Numbered from the stretch's first letter, positions 16,170-24,617 are shown. The stretch is 64,000 nt of DNA from Paragemmobacter amnigenus (GCF_009908265.2 NZ_JAAATX020000012.1:1-64000), one strand, 5' to 3'. The notes: generated from the letters alone by a model not told the origin. Made by a program: numbers and translations.

Positions 16170-17420
16170 TCAGGAAACCACCTCCGCCACGTCCAGACAG
16201 GCATGCAGCAGCACATCCGTCCCCGCCGCCGCCCATTCCGGCGAGATGCTCTCCGCCTCATTGTGCGAAAGCCCGTCCACGCAGGGGCACATCACCATCA
16301 CCGTCGGCGCCACGCGGTTGATCCAGCAGGCGTCATGCCCCGCGCCCGACACGATATCCATGTGCGAATATCCCAGCCGCTCCGCCGCGCCCCGCACCAC
16401 CTCCACCAGACCGGGGTCGAAGGTGACGGGGTCGAAATGCCCCACATCCTCGATCTCGCAGCCCAGACCCAGCTCCTTCGCCACCGCATGGGCCGCGCGG
16501 ATCACCTCGGCCTTCATCGCATCGAGCTTGCCCTGCTCGGGACTGCGGATATCGACGGTGAACACCACCTTGCCCGGAATGACATTGCGGCTGTTCGGGA
16601 AGACCTTCACCTGCCCCACCGCGCCCACGGCATTGGGCTGATGGCTCATCGCGATCTGATGCACCCGCTCGGTGATCCGCGCCATGCCAAGGCCCGCATT
16701 GACCCGCATATGCATGGGCGTGGACCCGGTATGCGCGTCCTTCCCCGTCAGCGTGATCTCCAGCCACCACAGCCCCTGCCCGTGGGTGACGACCCCGATC
16801 GTCTTGCCCTCGGCCTCCAGAATGGGCCCCTGCTCGATATGCAGCTCCAGCATCGCATGCATCTTGCGCGCGCCGACCTTCTCGTCGCCCACCCAGCCGA
16901 TGCGCGCCAATTCCTCGCCAAAGACCTTGCCGTCCAGATCGCGACGGCCCTTGGCATATTCCTCGGTATGGATGCCCGCAAAGACCCCGCTCGCCAGCAT
17001 GGCCGGCGCAAACCGCGCGCCTTCCTCGTTCGTCCAGTTGGTCACGACGATGGGGCGGCGCGTCTTCACCCCAAGATCGTTCATCGTTCGCACCACCTCC
17101 AGCGCGCCCAGAACCCCCAGCACGCCATCATATTTCCCGCCCGTCGGCTGCGTATCCAGATGGCTGCCCATGTAGACCGGCAGCGCATCCGGGTCCGTCC
17201 CCGCCCGCGTGGCGAACATGTTGCCCATGGTGTCGACCCCCATGACCATCCCCGCCGCCTCGCACCAGCGTTTGAACAGGTGCCGGCCCTCGCTGTCGGC
17301 ATCGGTCAGGGTCTGCCGGTTGCAGCCGCCTGCCACGCCCGGCCCGACCAGCGCCATCTCCTCGAGGCTATCCCACAGCCGCGCGGAATTGATCCGCAGG
17401 TTCTCTCCGGGTGCCGGCAT
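16170..17420 (-). CDS. Zn-dependent N-carbamoyl-beta-alanine amidase / hydantoinase-carbamoylase family hydrolase
   Basis: The 416-residue M20-family amidase carries the metal motif GSHLDTQPTGGKYDGVLG, the acid pair NEEGARF and LELHIEQGP, with a late His in GAGHDACW. It fits beta-ureidopropionase or the related hydantoin carbamoylases, which release beta-alanine, CO2 and ammonia, the third step of reductive pyrimidine degradation. Position next to dihydropyrimidinase supports this. The ATG at 17420 has AGGGAGA seven bases upstream. Its promoter region carries two RutR-type boxes shared with the divergent regulator. Confidence 0.9.
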   Translation of the reverse strand: MPAPGENLRINSARLWDSLEEMALVGPGVAGGCNRQTLTDADSEGRHLFKRWCEAAGMVMGVDTMGNMFATRAGTDPDALPVYMGSHLDTQPTGGKYDGVLGVLGALEVVRTMNDLGVKTRRPIVVTNWTNEEGARFAPAMLASGVFAGIHTEEYAKGRRDLDGKVFGEELARIGWVGDEKVGARKMHAMLELHIEQGPILEAEGKTIGVVTHGQGLWWLEITLTGKDAHTGSTPMHMRVNAGLGMARITERVHQIAMSHQPNAVGAVGQVKVFPNSRNVIPGKVVFTVDIRSPEQGKLDAMKAEVIRAAHAVAKELGLGCEIEDVGHFDPVTFDPGLVEVVRGAAERLGYSHMDIVSGAGHDACWINRVAPTVMVMCPCVDGLSHNEAESISPEWAAAGTDVLLHACLDVAEVVS

Positions 17421-17472
17421 CGGTATTCTCCCTGTGCGTCGCGGGCGTCTTGCGGCCCGCTCTCCCACATCG

Positions 17473-17501
17473 TTGATCGACTCGTTTCCTGACCGTATGG
17501 T
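17473..17501 (+). promoter_or_regulatory. Candidate rutR promoter with -10 inside operator 1
   Basis: TTGATC (17473-17478) and TATGGT (17496-17501) are spaced by 17 bp. The -10 lies within the first TGACC-N4-GGTCA box, so binding there would block this promoter and give autorepression. Confidence 0.4.
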
Positions 17502-17503
17502 CA
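17490..17503. promoter_or_regulatory. RutR-type operator 1
   Basis: TGACCGTATGGTCA is a TGACC-N4-GGTCA inverted repeat. E. coli RutR recognises TTGACCANNTGGTCAA, which this matches at nearly all positions. It lies between the hydrolase gene and the divergent TetR gene. Confidence 0.8.
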
Positions 17504-17523
17504 ATACGAAGGCGACCACAACC

Positions 17524-17537
17524 TGACCATACGGTCA
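17524..17537. promoter_or_regulatory. RutR-type operator 2
   Basis: TGACCATACGGTCA is the second inverted repeat, 34 bp centre to centre from the first and the exact reverse complement of it. Two boxes suggest cooperative binding of two dimers and control of both divergent genes. Confidence 0.8.
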
Positions 17538-17556
17538 ACGAAAATCACAGGGACAC

Positions 17557-18204
17557 ATGCCGGAAACTGCCCGCATTTCACGCATCCGTTCCGGCCGCCG
17601 CACGGATATCAGGCAGCAGAACGAGCGGCTCATCCTCGACGCCGCCGAACGGGTCTTTGCCGAGGCAGGCTTCGGCGGCGCCACCATGCAGCTGATCGCC
17701 GACATGGCCGGCCTGCCCAAGGCCAACCTGCACTACTACTTCCCCACGAAAGAAGACCTCTACCGCCGCGTGGTGCAGAACATCTTCGAAATCTGGCTCG
17801 ACGCCGCCTCCTCCTTCGACGATGCCGCAGGCCCCGTCGAAGGCATCGGCGCCTATGTCGAGGCGAAGATGGACATCTCGCGCCGCCACCCTCACGGCTC
17901 CAAGGTCTGGGCGGCCGAGGTGATGCACGGCGCGCCGGTGATCCAGGACTATCTGGAAACCACCCTGCGCCAATGGACCGAAGGCCGGATGAGCGTGATC
18001 CAGCGCTGGATCGACGAGGGCAAGATGGCCCCCGTCGACCCGCGCCACCTGCTCTACCTGCTCTGGGCCACGACCCAGCATTACGCCGATTTCGGCCACC
18101 AGATCGAAACCCTGAACGCGGGCCAGCCCCTGACCGACCGCCAGTGGCGCGAGGCGACGGAAAGCGTCAAGCAGATCATCCTGCGCGGCATCGGCGCGCT
18201 CTGA
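17557..18204 (+). CDS. rutR: TetR/AcrR family regulator, RutR-like (copy 1)
   Basis: This 215-residue regulator has an N-terminal TetR helix-turn-helix (residues about 22-68, with GGATMQLIADMAGLPKANLHYYF) and a C-terminal domain of the RutR/YcdC type (KVWAAEVMHGAPVIQDYLE; WATTQHYADFGHQI). RutR of E. coli binds uracil or thymine and is released from DNA. The gene is divergent from the pyrimidine-degrading operon with two RutR boxes in the gap. It therefore very likely represses, or gates, that operon and itself. A second paralogue lies at 20184-20789. Confidence 0.88.
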   Translation: MPETARISRIRSGRRTDIRQQNERLILDAAERVFAEAGFGGATMQLIADMAGLPKANLHYYFPTKEDLYRRVVQNIFEIWLDAASSFDDAAGPVEGIGAYVEAKMDISRRHPHGSKVWAAEVMHGAPVIQDYLETTLRQWTEGRMSVIQRWIDEGKMAPVDPRHLLYLLWATTQHYADFGHQIETLNAGQPLTDRQWREATESVKQIILRGIGAL

Positions 18205-18322
18205 CCGCGCTCTGCGGCAAGCCTGCCGCACTGCCCCGCGATCCCGTCGGGGACGGCTTCTCAATACGGGCGTTTCCCCCTAGGCTCGCCGCCACCTGTC
18301 CTGTCCGAACACGAGTGCGCCC

Positions 18323-19336
18323 ATGCCCGACACCACGCTTCCCGTCGCCCTACCGCCGCATGTCGCGCTGCTCCTGTCCGAATTGCCGCTTCCGCGCCCC
18401 ACCACCATCGTCGATGTCGGCGCGAACCCGATCACCGACAATCCCTACAAACCCCTGCTCGACGGCGGTGGCTGCCATGTCATCGGCTTCGAACCGCAGA
18501 CCGACGCCTTCGCCGAACTCCAGCGCATCAAGGGCCCGAACGAGACCTATCACCCCCATGCCGTCGGCGACGGGCAGACCCATGCCCTGCATATCTACCG
18601 CAGCAGTGGCTTCACCTCGCTCTTCCGCCCGCACATGCCCGCCGCCCGCGTCTATGGCGGGGCACGCTGGGCCAAGATCACCGAAACCGTCGACCTGCCC
18701 ACCGTGGCGCTGGACGCGCTCCCCGACCTTGCGCCCTTCGACATGCTCAAGATCGACATTCAGGGCGGCGAGAAACTGGTGATCGACAATGCCCGCCGCG
18801 TGCTGACCGAGGCGGTCGCCGTCATCATCGAACTGCGCTACCTCCAGCTTTACGAGAACGAGCCGATGATGGGCGGCGTCGATGAAACCCTGCGCGGTCA
18901 GGGCTTCATGCTCCACAAATTCCTGTTCAACAAATCGCGCCCGATGCCCAATTCGCAGGCCGACCGCCTGAACCGCCGCCGCATCGCGGACCAGCTGGTC
19001 GACGGCGACGCCGTCTATCTGCGGCATCCGGGCCGGATCGACAGCTATACCGACGCGCAGGTGATGCACCTCGCCATCCTCTGCGCGGGCGTGTTCCACA
19101 GCCAGTCCACCGCGCTCTATGCCCTTGACGAACTGGTCCGCCGCAAGCGCGTCGAACCGGACCTTCCCGCGCGCTACGTGGACGCCCTGCCCGAACTCTA
19201 CCGCAAGGCTCCGGCCACCGCGGCCGGGCAAGGCCCCGCGGCACAGGCCACCCCCGAACCGGCGGCCCAGCCGAAACCCGCGGCCAAGGCGAAAGCGACC
19301 CGAACCTCCGCCTCCAAACCGAAATCTGCCCGCTGA
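18323..19336 (+). CDS. FkbM family methyltransferase
   Basis: The 337-residue protein has the SAM-binding motif TTIVDVGANPITDNPYKP and the FkbM-type post-I and catalytic region FDMLKIDIQGGE, followed by IIELRYLQLY. Such enzymes O-methylate sugars, polyketides or other small molecules; the substrate here is unknown. The C-terminus (from about residue 285) is a low-complexity Ala/Lys/Pro tail. The gene is not obviously part of the pyrimidine pathway although it sits within that region, and it is followed by a UPF0303 gene in the same direction. Confidence 0.85.
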   Translation: MPDTTLPVALPPHVALLLSELPLPRPTTIVDVGANPITDNPYKPLLDGGGCHVIGFEPQTDAFAELQRIKGPNETYHPHAVGDGQTHALHIYRSSGFTSLFRPHMPAARVYGGARWAKITETVDLPTVALDALPDLAPFDMLKIDIQGGEKLVIDNARRVLTEAVAVIIELRYLQLYENEPMMGGVDETLRGQGFMLHKFLFNKSRPMPNSQADRLNRRRIADQLVDGDAVYLRHPGRIDSYTDAQVMHLAILCAGVFHSQSTALYALDELVRRKRVEPDLPARYVDALPELYRKAPATAAGQGPAAQATPEPAAQPKPAAKAKATRTSASKPKSAR

Positions 19337-19408
19337 TCCGGCCCCATCGCTCTTGACGCCGTCCGCATCCGCGCCGACCCTTCGCGCGACCCGAAGGAAA
19401 GCCCGACC

Positions 19409-19876
19409 ATGACCACCGCCCCCACACTCACCGACCTCCAAGCCGAAGCCGACCGCCTCATCCTCCCCGAATTCACCGAGGAAACCGCGCTGCGCCTTGG
19501 CCTGACGGTCATGAACATGGCGAAACTGGACCGCCTGCCCATCGTCATCGACATCCGCACGCCCGACCGGACGCTCTTCCACCTCGCCATGCCGGGTTCG
19601 GCACCGCTCAACGACCTCTGGGCACGGCGCAAGTCGAACACCGCGCTCAAATTCCAGATGGCCACGCTTCATGTGCAGACCCAGATGGAGGCGAAGGGCG
19701 AAACGCTGGCCAAGCACGGCCTCCCGCCCGAGGACTACGCCCCCAACGGCGGCGCGGTCCCGATCCGCGTGCGCGGCGTGGGCGTGGTGGCCTGCCTCAC
19801 CGTCTCGGGCCTCCCGCAGGTCGAGGATCACAGGCTCGCCATCCGCGCGCTCGAGACCCTGCTGCCCGAGACGTGA
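19409..19876 (+). CDS. UPF0303 / HbpS-like heme-degrading domain protein
   Basis: The 155-residue protein fits the UPF0303 family (GlcG/HbpS fold), with typical blocks FTEETALRLGLTVMNMA, PIVIDI and KFQMATLHVQTQMEAKGETL, and GGAVPIRVRGVGVVACLTVSGLP. Family members are annotated as heme-degrading-domain proteins, but biochemical evidence for most is thin. It is cytosolic, with no signal peptide. It lies 72 bp downstream of the FkbM gene. The gap after it carries three palindromes. Confidence 0.85.
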   Translation: MTTAPTLTDLQAEADRLILPEFTEETALRLGLTVMNMAKLDRLPIVIDIRTPDRTLFHLAMPGSAPLNDLWARRKSNTALKFQMATLHVQTQMEAKGETLAKHGLPPEDYAPNGGAVPIRVRGVGVVACLTVSGLPQVEDHRLAIRALETLLPET

Positions 19877-20183
19877 TCGGCCACCGCCGCGCAGGCCCGA
19901 ACTATGGCAAGGGGCGCAGAAGGGATTTCCTGCGAAAACCCTCCGCCCCTTGCGGCCAAGGATCGCCGCCCGCGCCGTGACCGATCCTTCGCCAGAAGGA
20001 TCGCCCCGAAAGATTTTCGCCAGAAAATCTTTCCCCCGCCCTGTGCACAGGCGCACCCTTAACCACGATCCGGCGGCTCACCCTCTCCGGATTTGTATGT
20101 ACACTCTGCGGTACAGCCCGCGGCACAGCCAGCGGCACGTCCCCCAAGGACAAAGCCCCGCAAAGTCAAAGTGTTGGTTACCG
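19877..20183. repeat. Gene-free stretch with three TTCGCC/GGCGAA-type palindromes
   Basis: This 307-bp gap between convergent genes holds palindromes at 19921-19942 (core TTTCCTGCGAAA, imperfect), 19983-20002 (core TTCGCCAGAA, perfect outer stem) and 20008-20033 (11-bp stems around GCCA). The last two are likely bidirectional terminator-like hairpins for the UPF0303 gene and the second rutR. No ORF of merit was seen. Confidence 0.7.
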
Positions 20184-20789
20184 TCAGACCGCCAGAAGCT
20201 TCCGGAACAGCATGTCCAGATAATCCCCCGCCTCGGCAAAGGGATCATGCTCCGGCCCCAGAACGGCGCGGACCTGCATGTCGAAATCCGCGTAATGCTG
20301 CGTCAACGCCCAGATGGAAAAGATCAGATGCGCAGGTGGCAACCGCGCGATCCGCCCCTCCTCCATCCAGCGGGTCAGCACGGCCGATTTCTCGTCCACC
20401 AGCCGCTTCAGATCCCCCTCGATGGCCGCCCGCATCCGCGGCGCGCCCTGCAGGATCTCGTTGGCGAAAAGACGGGATTCCCGTGGAAAATCACGGCTCA
20501 ACTCCACCTTGCGGCGCACATAGCCCAGAATTTCCGCCACCGGATCACCTGCCGCGTCCATCTCGCGCAACGGGTCCAGCCATGTCTCCAAGAGCCGCGT
20601 CAGCAGCGCCTGATGCATGGCCTCCTTGCTGGGGAAATAGTAAAGCAGGTTGGGCTTCGACAGCCCCGCCACCTCGGCGATCTGGTCCAGAGTCGCGCCG
20701 CGAAAGCCATAGGTGGAAAACACCTCCAGCGCCGCCTCGAGGATGGTTTCCGAATTCTTCTGCTGGATGCGCGTGCGCGGTCTTGTCAT
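20184..20789 (-). CDS. rutR: TetR/AcrR family regulator, RutR-like (copy 2)
   Basis: This 201-residue protein has an N-terminal HTH (RGATLDQIAEVAGLSKPNLLYYF) and a RutR-type C-terminal domain (RLFANEILQGAPRMRAAIE; WALTQHYADFDMQVRAVLG). It is closer in pattern to canonical RutR than the copy at 17557. It is the last gene of the collinear set preT, dedA, preA, aminotransferase, reductase. A TGACCGTAT half-site immediately precedes its start. Two RutR paralogues in one region may divide control between the transport/hydrolysis operon and the PreTA operon. Confidence 0.88.
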   Translation of the reverse strand: MTRPRTRIQQKNSETILEAALEVFSTYGFRGATLDQIAEVAGLSKPNLLYYFPSKEAMHQALLTRLLETWLDPLREMDAAGDPVAEILGYVRRKVELSRDFPRESRLFANEILQGAPRMRAAIEGDLKRLVDEKSAVLTRWMEEGRIARLPPAHLIFSIWALTQHYADFDMQVRAVLGPEHDPFAEAGDYLDMLFRKLLAV

Positions 20790-20796
20790 CGGCCAG

Positions 20797-20805
20797 ATAC
20801 GGTCA
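20797..20805. promoter_or_regulatory. RutR half-site at the start of the second rutR
   Basis: ATACGGTCA matches exactly one half of RutR operator 2 (17529-17537) and lies eight bases upstream of the ATG. The other half is degenerate (TGGCC instead of a GGTCA mate). It may be a weak autoregulatory site. Confidence 0.35.
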
Positions 20806-20903
20806 GTCGCGGAACCCCTCCGCAACTCCGACCTTGGCGGAAAATCCAACAGATGCAAGGGCCGAAGCAGGGATTTCCGCCCCCGCTCCGGCCCTCTCCG
20901 CCG

Positions 20904-20993
20904 TCATTCGACGGCAGCGATCATCAGATAGGGCACCGCCACCAGCATCGCGACGACGATGGCAAGGCTGCGCGTCAATCCCTTGAAGTTCAT
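20904..20993 (-). CDS. 29-residue hydrophobic small protein
   Basis: A 29-codon ORF with start ATG preceded by AGGAGA at six bases spacing encodes a single membrane helix (RSLAIVVAMLVAVPYLMIAA) with a basic N-terminus. It lies between the reductase gene and the second rutR on the same strand. Size and charge pattern are those of small membrane peptides that regulate transporters or enzymes. No family name is recognised. It is likely translated, but function is open. Confidence 0.6.
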   Translation of the reverse strand: MNFKGLTRSLAIVVAMLVAVPYLMIAAVE

Positions 20994-21064
20994 CGGGTTC
21001 TCCTGTCTGTCCCTGTTTCGCCCGCCTGATGTAGGGCGCGGCGGACGCGGCGCAAACGGTCTGT

Positions 21065-21832
21065 TCAGGAATTTTCGCCACTCTGGCCGCGCACCCGCGC
21101 CAGCACGACATCCATCCCCTCGCCCCATGCCTCCAGCGCGCCACGATCCGCCAGCCGCGCGACCAGCGCCTCGGTGATCCCGCCGGGGGTGGCGATGCCA
21201 CGCTGGATCTCGGCCAGCGAGGCCGTCTCGCGCAGCAGCACCTCGGCATTGCCGCGCAACGTCTCGGCCACCAGCCGCCGCGCGGTTGCAGGCGCCACCC
21301 CCTGCGCGGCGAACCAACCGGCGAGCCTGTCCATCCAGAAAAACGTCGCCCCCGACAGCGCGCCAAAGGCCGTAGCGGCAACGAATTCCTCTTCATTTCC
21401 AAAGACATGCAGCGGTCCCAAAGCCGACAGGAACCCCTCCCACTCCGCCCGCGCCGGATGGATCAGACAGGGGCCCAGCCCATGGGCATTGGCAAGCCCG
21501 GGCATCATGCTGCAGGCCGCTGCCGCCGGTGCCACCGCCGCCGCCAGCGCGGCCAGCCGCACCCCCGCCATGGCCGACAGCACCGACTGCCCCGCGCGGA
21601 ACCGCAGACCGCGCAGGATCTCCACCCCTTCGGCGGCGGGCAGGCAGACCAGAATCAGATCGCACCCGTCCACCACCGCCTGATTATCCGGCGCCACGCC
21701 CACCCCGTGCGACGCAGCCAAGGCCGCCGCCCGCGCCGCCGAACGGGGCGAGACCACGAAGTCATACCGCCCCCCCGCGCCACGGATCAGGAATTCCGCC
21801 AGATGACCGGTGCCAAGGATGCCGATCCGCAC
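21065..21832 (-). CDS. Pyrroline-5-carboxylate reductase-like NAD(P)-dependent oxidoreductase
   Basis: The 255-residue protein begins with a Rossmann motif, IGILGTGHLAEFLIRG, and continues in ProC pattern (LILVCLPAAEGVEIL; SAMAGVRLAALAAAVAP; MPGLANAHG in place of the usual MPNTP). A late helical domain resembles the ProC dimerisation part with ATPGGITEALVARL, the family's TPGGTT-like motif. It starts with GTG directly after the TAA of the aminotransferase gene. Proline synthesis is not its likely task given the context; reduction of an imine or acting on an aminotransferase product is possible. Confidence 0.75.
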   Translation of the reverse strand: MRIGILGTGHLAEFLIRGAGGRYDFVVSPRSAARAAALAASHGVGVAPDNQAVVDGCDLILVCLPAAEGVEILRGLRFRAGQSVLSAMAGVRLAALAAAVAPAAAACSMMPGLANAHGLGPCLIHPARAEWEGFLSALGPLHVFGNEEEFVAATAFGALSGATFFWMDRLAGWFAAQGVAPATARRLVAETLRGNAEVLLRETASLAEIQRGIATPGGITEALVARLADRGALEAWGEGMDVVLARVRGQSGENS

Positions 21833-23152
21833 TTAGGGCATTTCCTCAAGAACTTCGGCTACAGCCTTGGCAGTAAAGGAAATATCAGCCTCGGTATGCA
21901 CCAGAGAGGACAGCGAATGCAGCGTGGCCGAGGGGTTCATGTAGACCCCCTTGTCGAACAGCCGCAGCACGAAGTTGCGGAACTTCACGCGGTCCACATG
22001 GGTGCAGAAGTCACGGAAATCGTTGATCTCCTCCTTCTCGGTAAAGAAGACCTGGAACATCGAATTCACCCCCTGCACCCGCATCGCGTGCCGGTTCGAC
22101 GTCTTCGCCACCCGCTCCAGCTCCGCCGCCATCTTCTGGCCCAGATGCTTGATCCGCGCAAAGCCCGCCTGATTGTCGGCCAGCATCGTCTCCAGCATCA
22201 CCTTGGTCACATGCAGCGCCAGCCGCCCCGCGTTGTGCGTCCCGAAATGCAGCACCTTGCCCCATTCCAGCCCCGCCATGATCTCGTCCCGCCCGCCGAT
22301 CATCGCCATGGGCAGGCCGCCACCCAGCGCCTTGCCATAGGTCACGATATCCGGCTCCAGCCCGTACAGCTCGGCGCACCCCCCAGCGGCCAGACGGAAG
22401 CCGGTCACCGTTTCGTCCAGATAGAACAGCGCGCCATATTGGCGGCACAAGTCCTGGATATGTTTCAGATATCCTGGTTTCGGCGGGATCACCCCCATGT
22501 TGGACATGACGCCTTCCGTCACAACACAGGCCGCCTCCGCCCCGTGGATCTTCATCGCCCGCTCGATCGCGTCAAAGTCGTTCCAGCGCACGACGATCGT
22601 GTCCTTCCACGCCTCCTCCGGTATCCCCGAAGAGTCCGGTATCCGCACCGGATCGTTGGGATGGCCGAACATCGTGGGCGGCAGCGGGTTGGTATTGACC
22701 AGCACCGCATCCCACCAGCCGTGATAATGCCCCTCGAACTTGATGATCTTGCGCCGCCCCGTATGGCCCCGGGCAAGGCGGAACGCCCCCATCGCGGCTT
22801 CGGTCCCGGTATTGGCGAAACGCACCTTGTCCACATGCGGCAGCAGGCCGACCAGCATCTCGGCCACCTCCACCTCCACCTCCAACGCGGTGGCGAAATG
22901 CGTCCCCCGCGCCACCTCGCGGGCGACCACCTCCACCACCTTCGGATGGGCATGCCCCAGCGGCAGCGCGCCGAAGGCCATCATCCAGTCGACATAGTCC
23001 CGCCCGTCTACATCATAAAGCCGCGCGCCCTGCCCGTGGCTCATGTAACGCGGCGCGCCGCCAAAGGTGGCAGGCCCGCGCGAGGCCGAGGATACCCCCT
23101 CCACCAGCACCTTCATGCCGCGCTCGAACAGGGATTGGGACGTGTTGGTCAT
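21833..23152 (-). CDS. Class III aminotransferase (GSA-aminotransferase-like)
   Basis: The 439-residue PLP enzyme has the class III hallmarks: NTGTEAAMGAFRLAR, HYHGWWDAVL, LDETVTGFR and the PLP lysine in YGKALGGGLPMAM. It resembles glutamate-1-semialdehyde aminomutase-like transaminases of unknown substrate. Within the pyrimidine region it could transfer the amino group of beta-alanine or beta-aminoisobutyrate to an oxo-acid. It is abutted by the reductase gene and follows preA by 166 bp. The ATG at 23152 has GGAG seven bases upstream. Confidence 0.85.
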   Translation of the reverse strand: MTNTSQSLFERGMKVLVEGVSSASRGPATFGGAPRYMSHGQGARLYDVDGRDYVDWMMAFGALPLGHAHPKVVEVVAREVARGTHFATALEVEVEVAEMLVGLLPHVDKVRFANTGTEAAMGAFRLARGHTGRRKIIKFEGHYHGWWDAVLVNTNPLPPTMFGHPNDPVRIPDSSGIPEEAWKDTIVVRWNDFDAIERAMKIHGAEAACVVTEGVMSNMGVIPPKPGYLKHIQDLCRQYGALFYLDETVTGFRLAAGGCAELYGLEPDIVTYGKALGGGLPMAMIGGRDEIMAGLEWGKVLHFGTHNAGRLALHVTKVMLETMLADNQAGFARIKHLGQKMAAELERVAKTSNRHAMRVQGVNSMFQVFFTEKEEINDFRDFCTHVDRVKFRNFVLRLFDKGVYMNPSATLHSLSSLVHTEADISFTAKAVAEVLEEMP

Positions 23153-23259
23153 GTCAGGCTCCGCTTGCTTGCCCCCGACCTTGGACCCCGCATCCCCCCC
23201 CGTCAAATTCAGGAACGACAATCCATGTCGCCCCCGCCCCCCTCCCGCGAAACGGCAAC

Positions 23260-23305
23260 GGGCGCCCCCGTCAGGGGACGCCCGTGAATTTTCGCCAGAA
23301 AATTC
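23260..23305. terminator. Palindrome plus G/C hairpin downstream of preA
   Basis: After the preA stop the minus strand carries the TTCGCCAGAA-core palindrome (23286-23305, 20 bp) and then a hairpin with GGGCG and CCCC stems around a GTCA loop. There is no long U-run, so termination would be partial. It separates preA from the aminotransferase gene. Confidence 0.5.
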
Positions 23306-23318
23306 GCACCCCGCCGGA

Positions 23319-24617
23319 TCACTCCGCCGCGCGGGCCATGGGGTTGTTGGGATGCGTGGTCCAGTTGGCGTAATCCGATACCACCCGCCCCGTGCGCGGG
23401 TCGGTGGCGCCCTTCGGCATCTCGACCATGGTGATGCAATTCTCCACCGGGCAGACATTGACGCACAGGTTGCAGGCCACGCATTCCTCGTCCTTCACGG
23501 TGAAGACGCGGTCGGGCGACATGGCGATGGCCTGATGGGACGTATCCTCGCAGGCCGCATAGCACCGCCCGCAGGAAATGCAGGCATCCTGATCGATATG
23601 CGCCTTGGTGACGTAGTTCAGGTTAAGGTCCTGCCATTCCACGAAATTCGGCACCGCGCGGCCCACCAGCTGGTCCAGCCGCATGTTCTTTTCGTCCAGA
23701 TACTGCGACAGGCCCGAAATCATCTCCTGCACGATCTTGAAGCCATAGGTCATCGCCGCCGTGCAGACCTGCACGTTCCCCGACCCCATCGCCATGAACT
23801 CTGCCGCATCGCGCCATGTGGTGACGCCCCCGATGCCGGAAATCGGCATCCCCCGCGTTTCCGGATGCCGCGCGATCTCGCCCACCATGTTGAGCGCAAT
23901 CGGCTTCACCGCAGGCCCGCAATAGCCGCCATGGCTCCCCTTGCCGTCGATCATCGGGAAGGGAGAGAAGGTGTCCAGATCGACATTCGTCACCGATTTG
24001 ATCGTGTTGATCAGGCTGACCGCATCCGCGCCCCCCCGCTTTGCCGCCATCGCAGGCGGCAGGATGGAGGTGACGTTGGGCGTCAGCTTCACGATGCAGG
24101 GCATTTTCGAGTAATGCTTCACCCATGCGGTGACCATCTCGATATATTCCGGCACCTGCCCCACGGCAGACCCCATCCCCCGCTCCGCCATCCCGTGCGG
24201 GCAGCCGAAGTTCAGCTCCACCCCGTCGGCCCCCGTATCCTCGATCCGCATCAGGATGTCCTTCCACGACTCCTCGTCACAAGGCACCATCAGCGAGATC
24301 ACCAGCGCGCGGTCGGGGTAGTCCTTCTTGACCCGCCGGATCTCGTCGAGGTTCACCTGCAAGGGCCGGTCCGTGATCAACTCGATATTGTTCAGCCCCA
24401 GAAGCCGCCGGTCCGCCCCCCAGATCGCGCCATAGCGCGGGCCCGAGACGTTCACGATCGGCGGGCCTTCGGACCCCAGCGTCTTCCACACCACCCCGCC
24501 CCAGCCCGCGTCAAAGGCGCGGCGGACGTTATATTCCTTGTCCGTCGGCGGGGCCGAGGCCAGCCAGAACGGGTTGGGCGATTTGATCCCGATGAAATTC
24601 GACGTCAGGTCAGCCAT
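23319..24617 (-). CDS. preA: NAD-dependent dihydropyrimidine dehydrogenase subunit PreA
   Basis: The 432-residue protein is a dihydroorotate-dehydrogenase-like FMN barrel with two C-terminal [4Fe-4S] motifs (CISCGRCYAAC and CVACNLCVNVCP). The active-site segment ELNFGCPHGMAERGMGSAVG carries the cysteine used in pyrimidine reduction. With PreT it reduces uracil and thymine to the dihydro forms, the first step of the pathway. The ATG is preceded by GGAGG at six bases. It is separated from preT by a DedA gene, an unusual arrangement. Confidence 0.94.
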   Translation of the reverse strand: MADLTSNFIGIKSPNPFWLASAPPTDKEYNVRRAFDAGWGGVVWKTLGSEGPPIVNVSGPRYGAIWGADRRLLGLNNIELITDRPLQVNLDEIRRVKKDYPDRALVISLMVPCDEESWKDILMRIEDTGADGVELNFGCPHGMAERGMGSAVGQVPEYIEMVTAWVKHYSKMPCIVKLTPNVTSILPPAMAAKRGGADAVSLINTIKSVTNVDLDTFSPFPMIDGKGSHGGYCGPAVKPIALNMVGEIARHPETRGMPISGIGGVTTWRDAAEFMAMGSGNVQVCTAAMTYGFKIVQEMISGLSQYLDEKNMRLDQLVGRAVPNFVEWQDLNLNYVTKAHIDQDACISCGRCYAACEDTSHQAIAMSPDRVFTVKDEECVACNLCVNVCPVENCITMVEMPKGATDPRTGRVVSDYANWTTHPNNPMARAAE

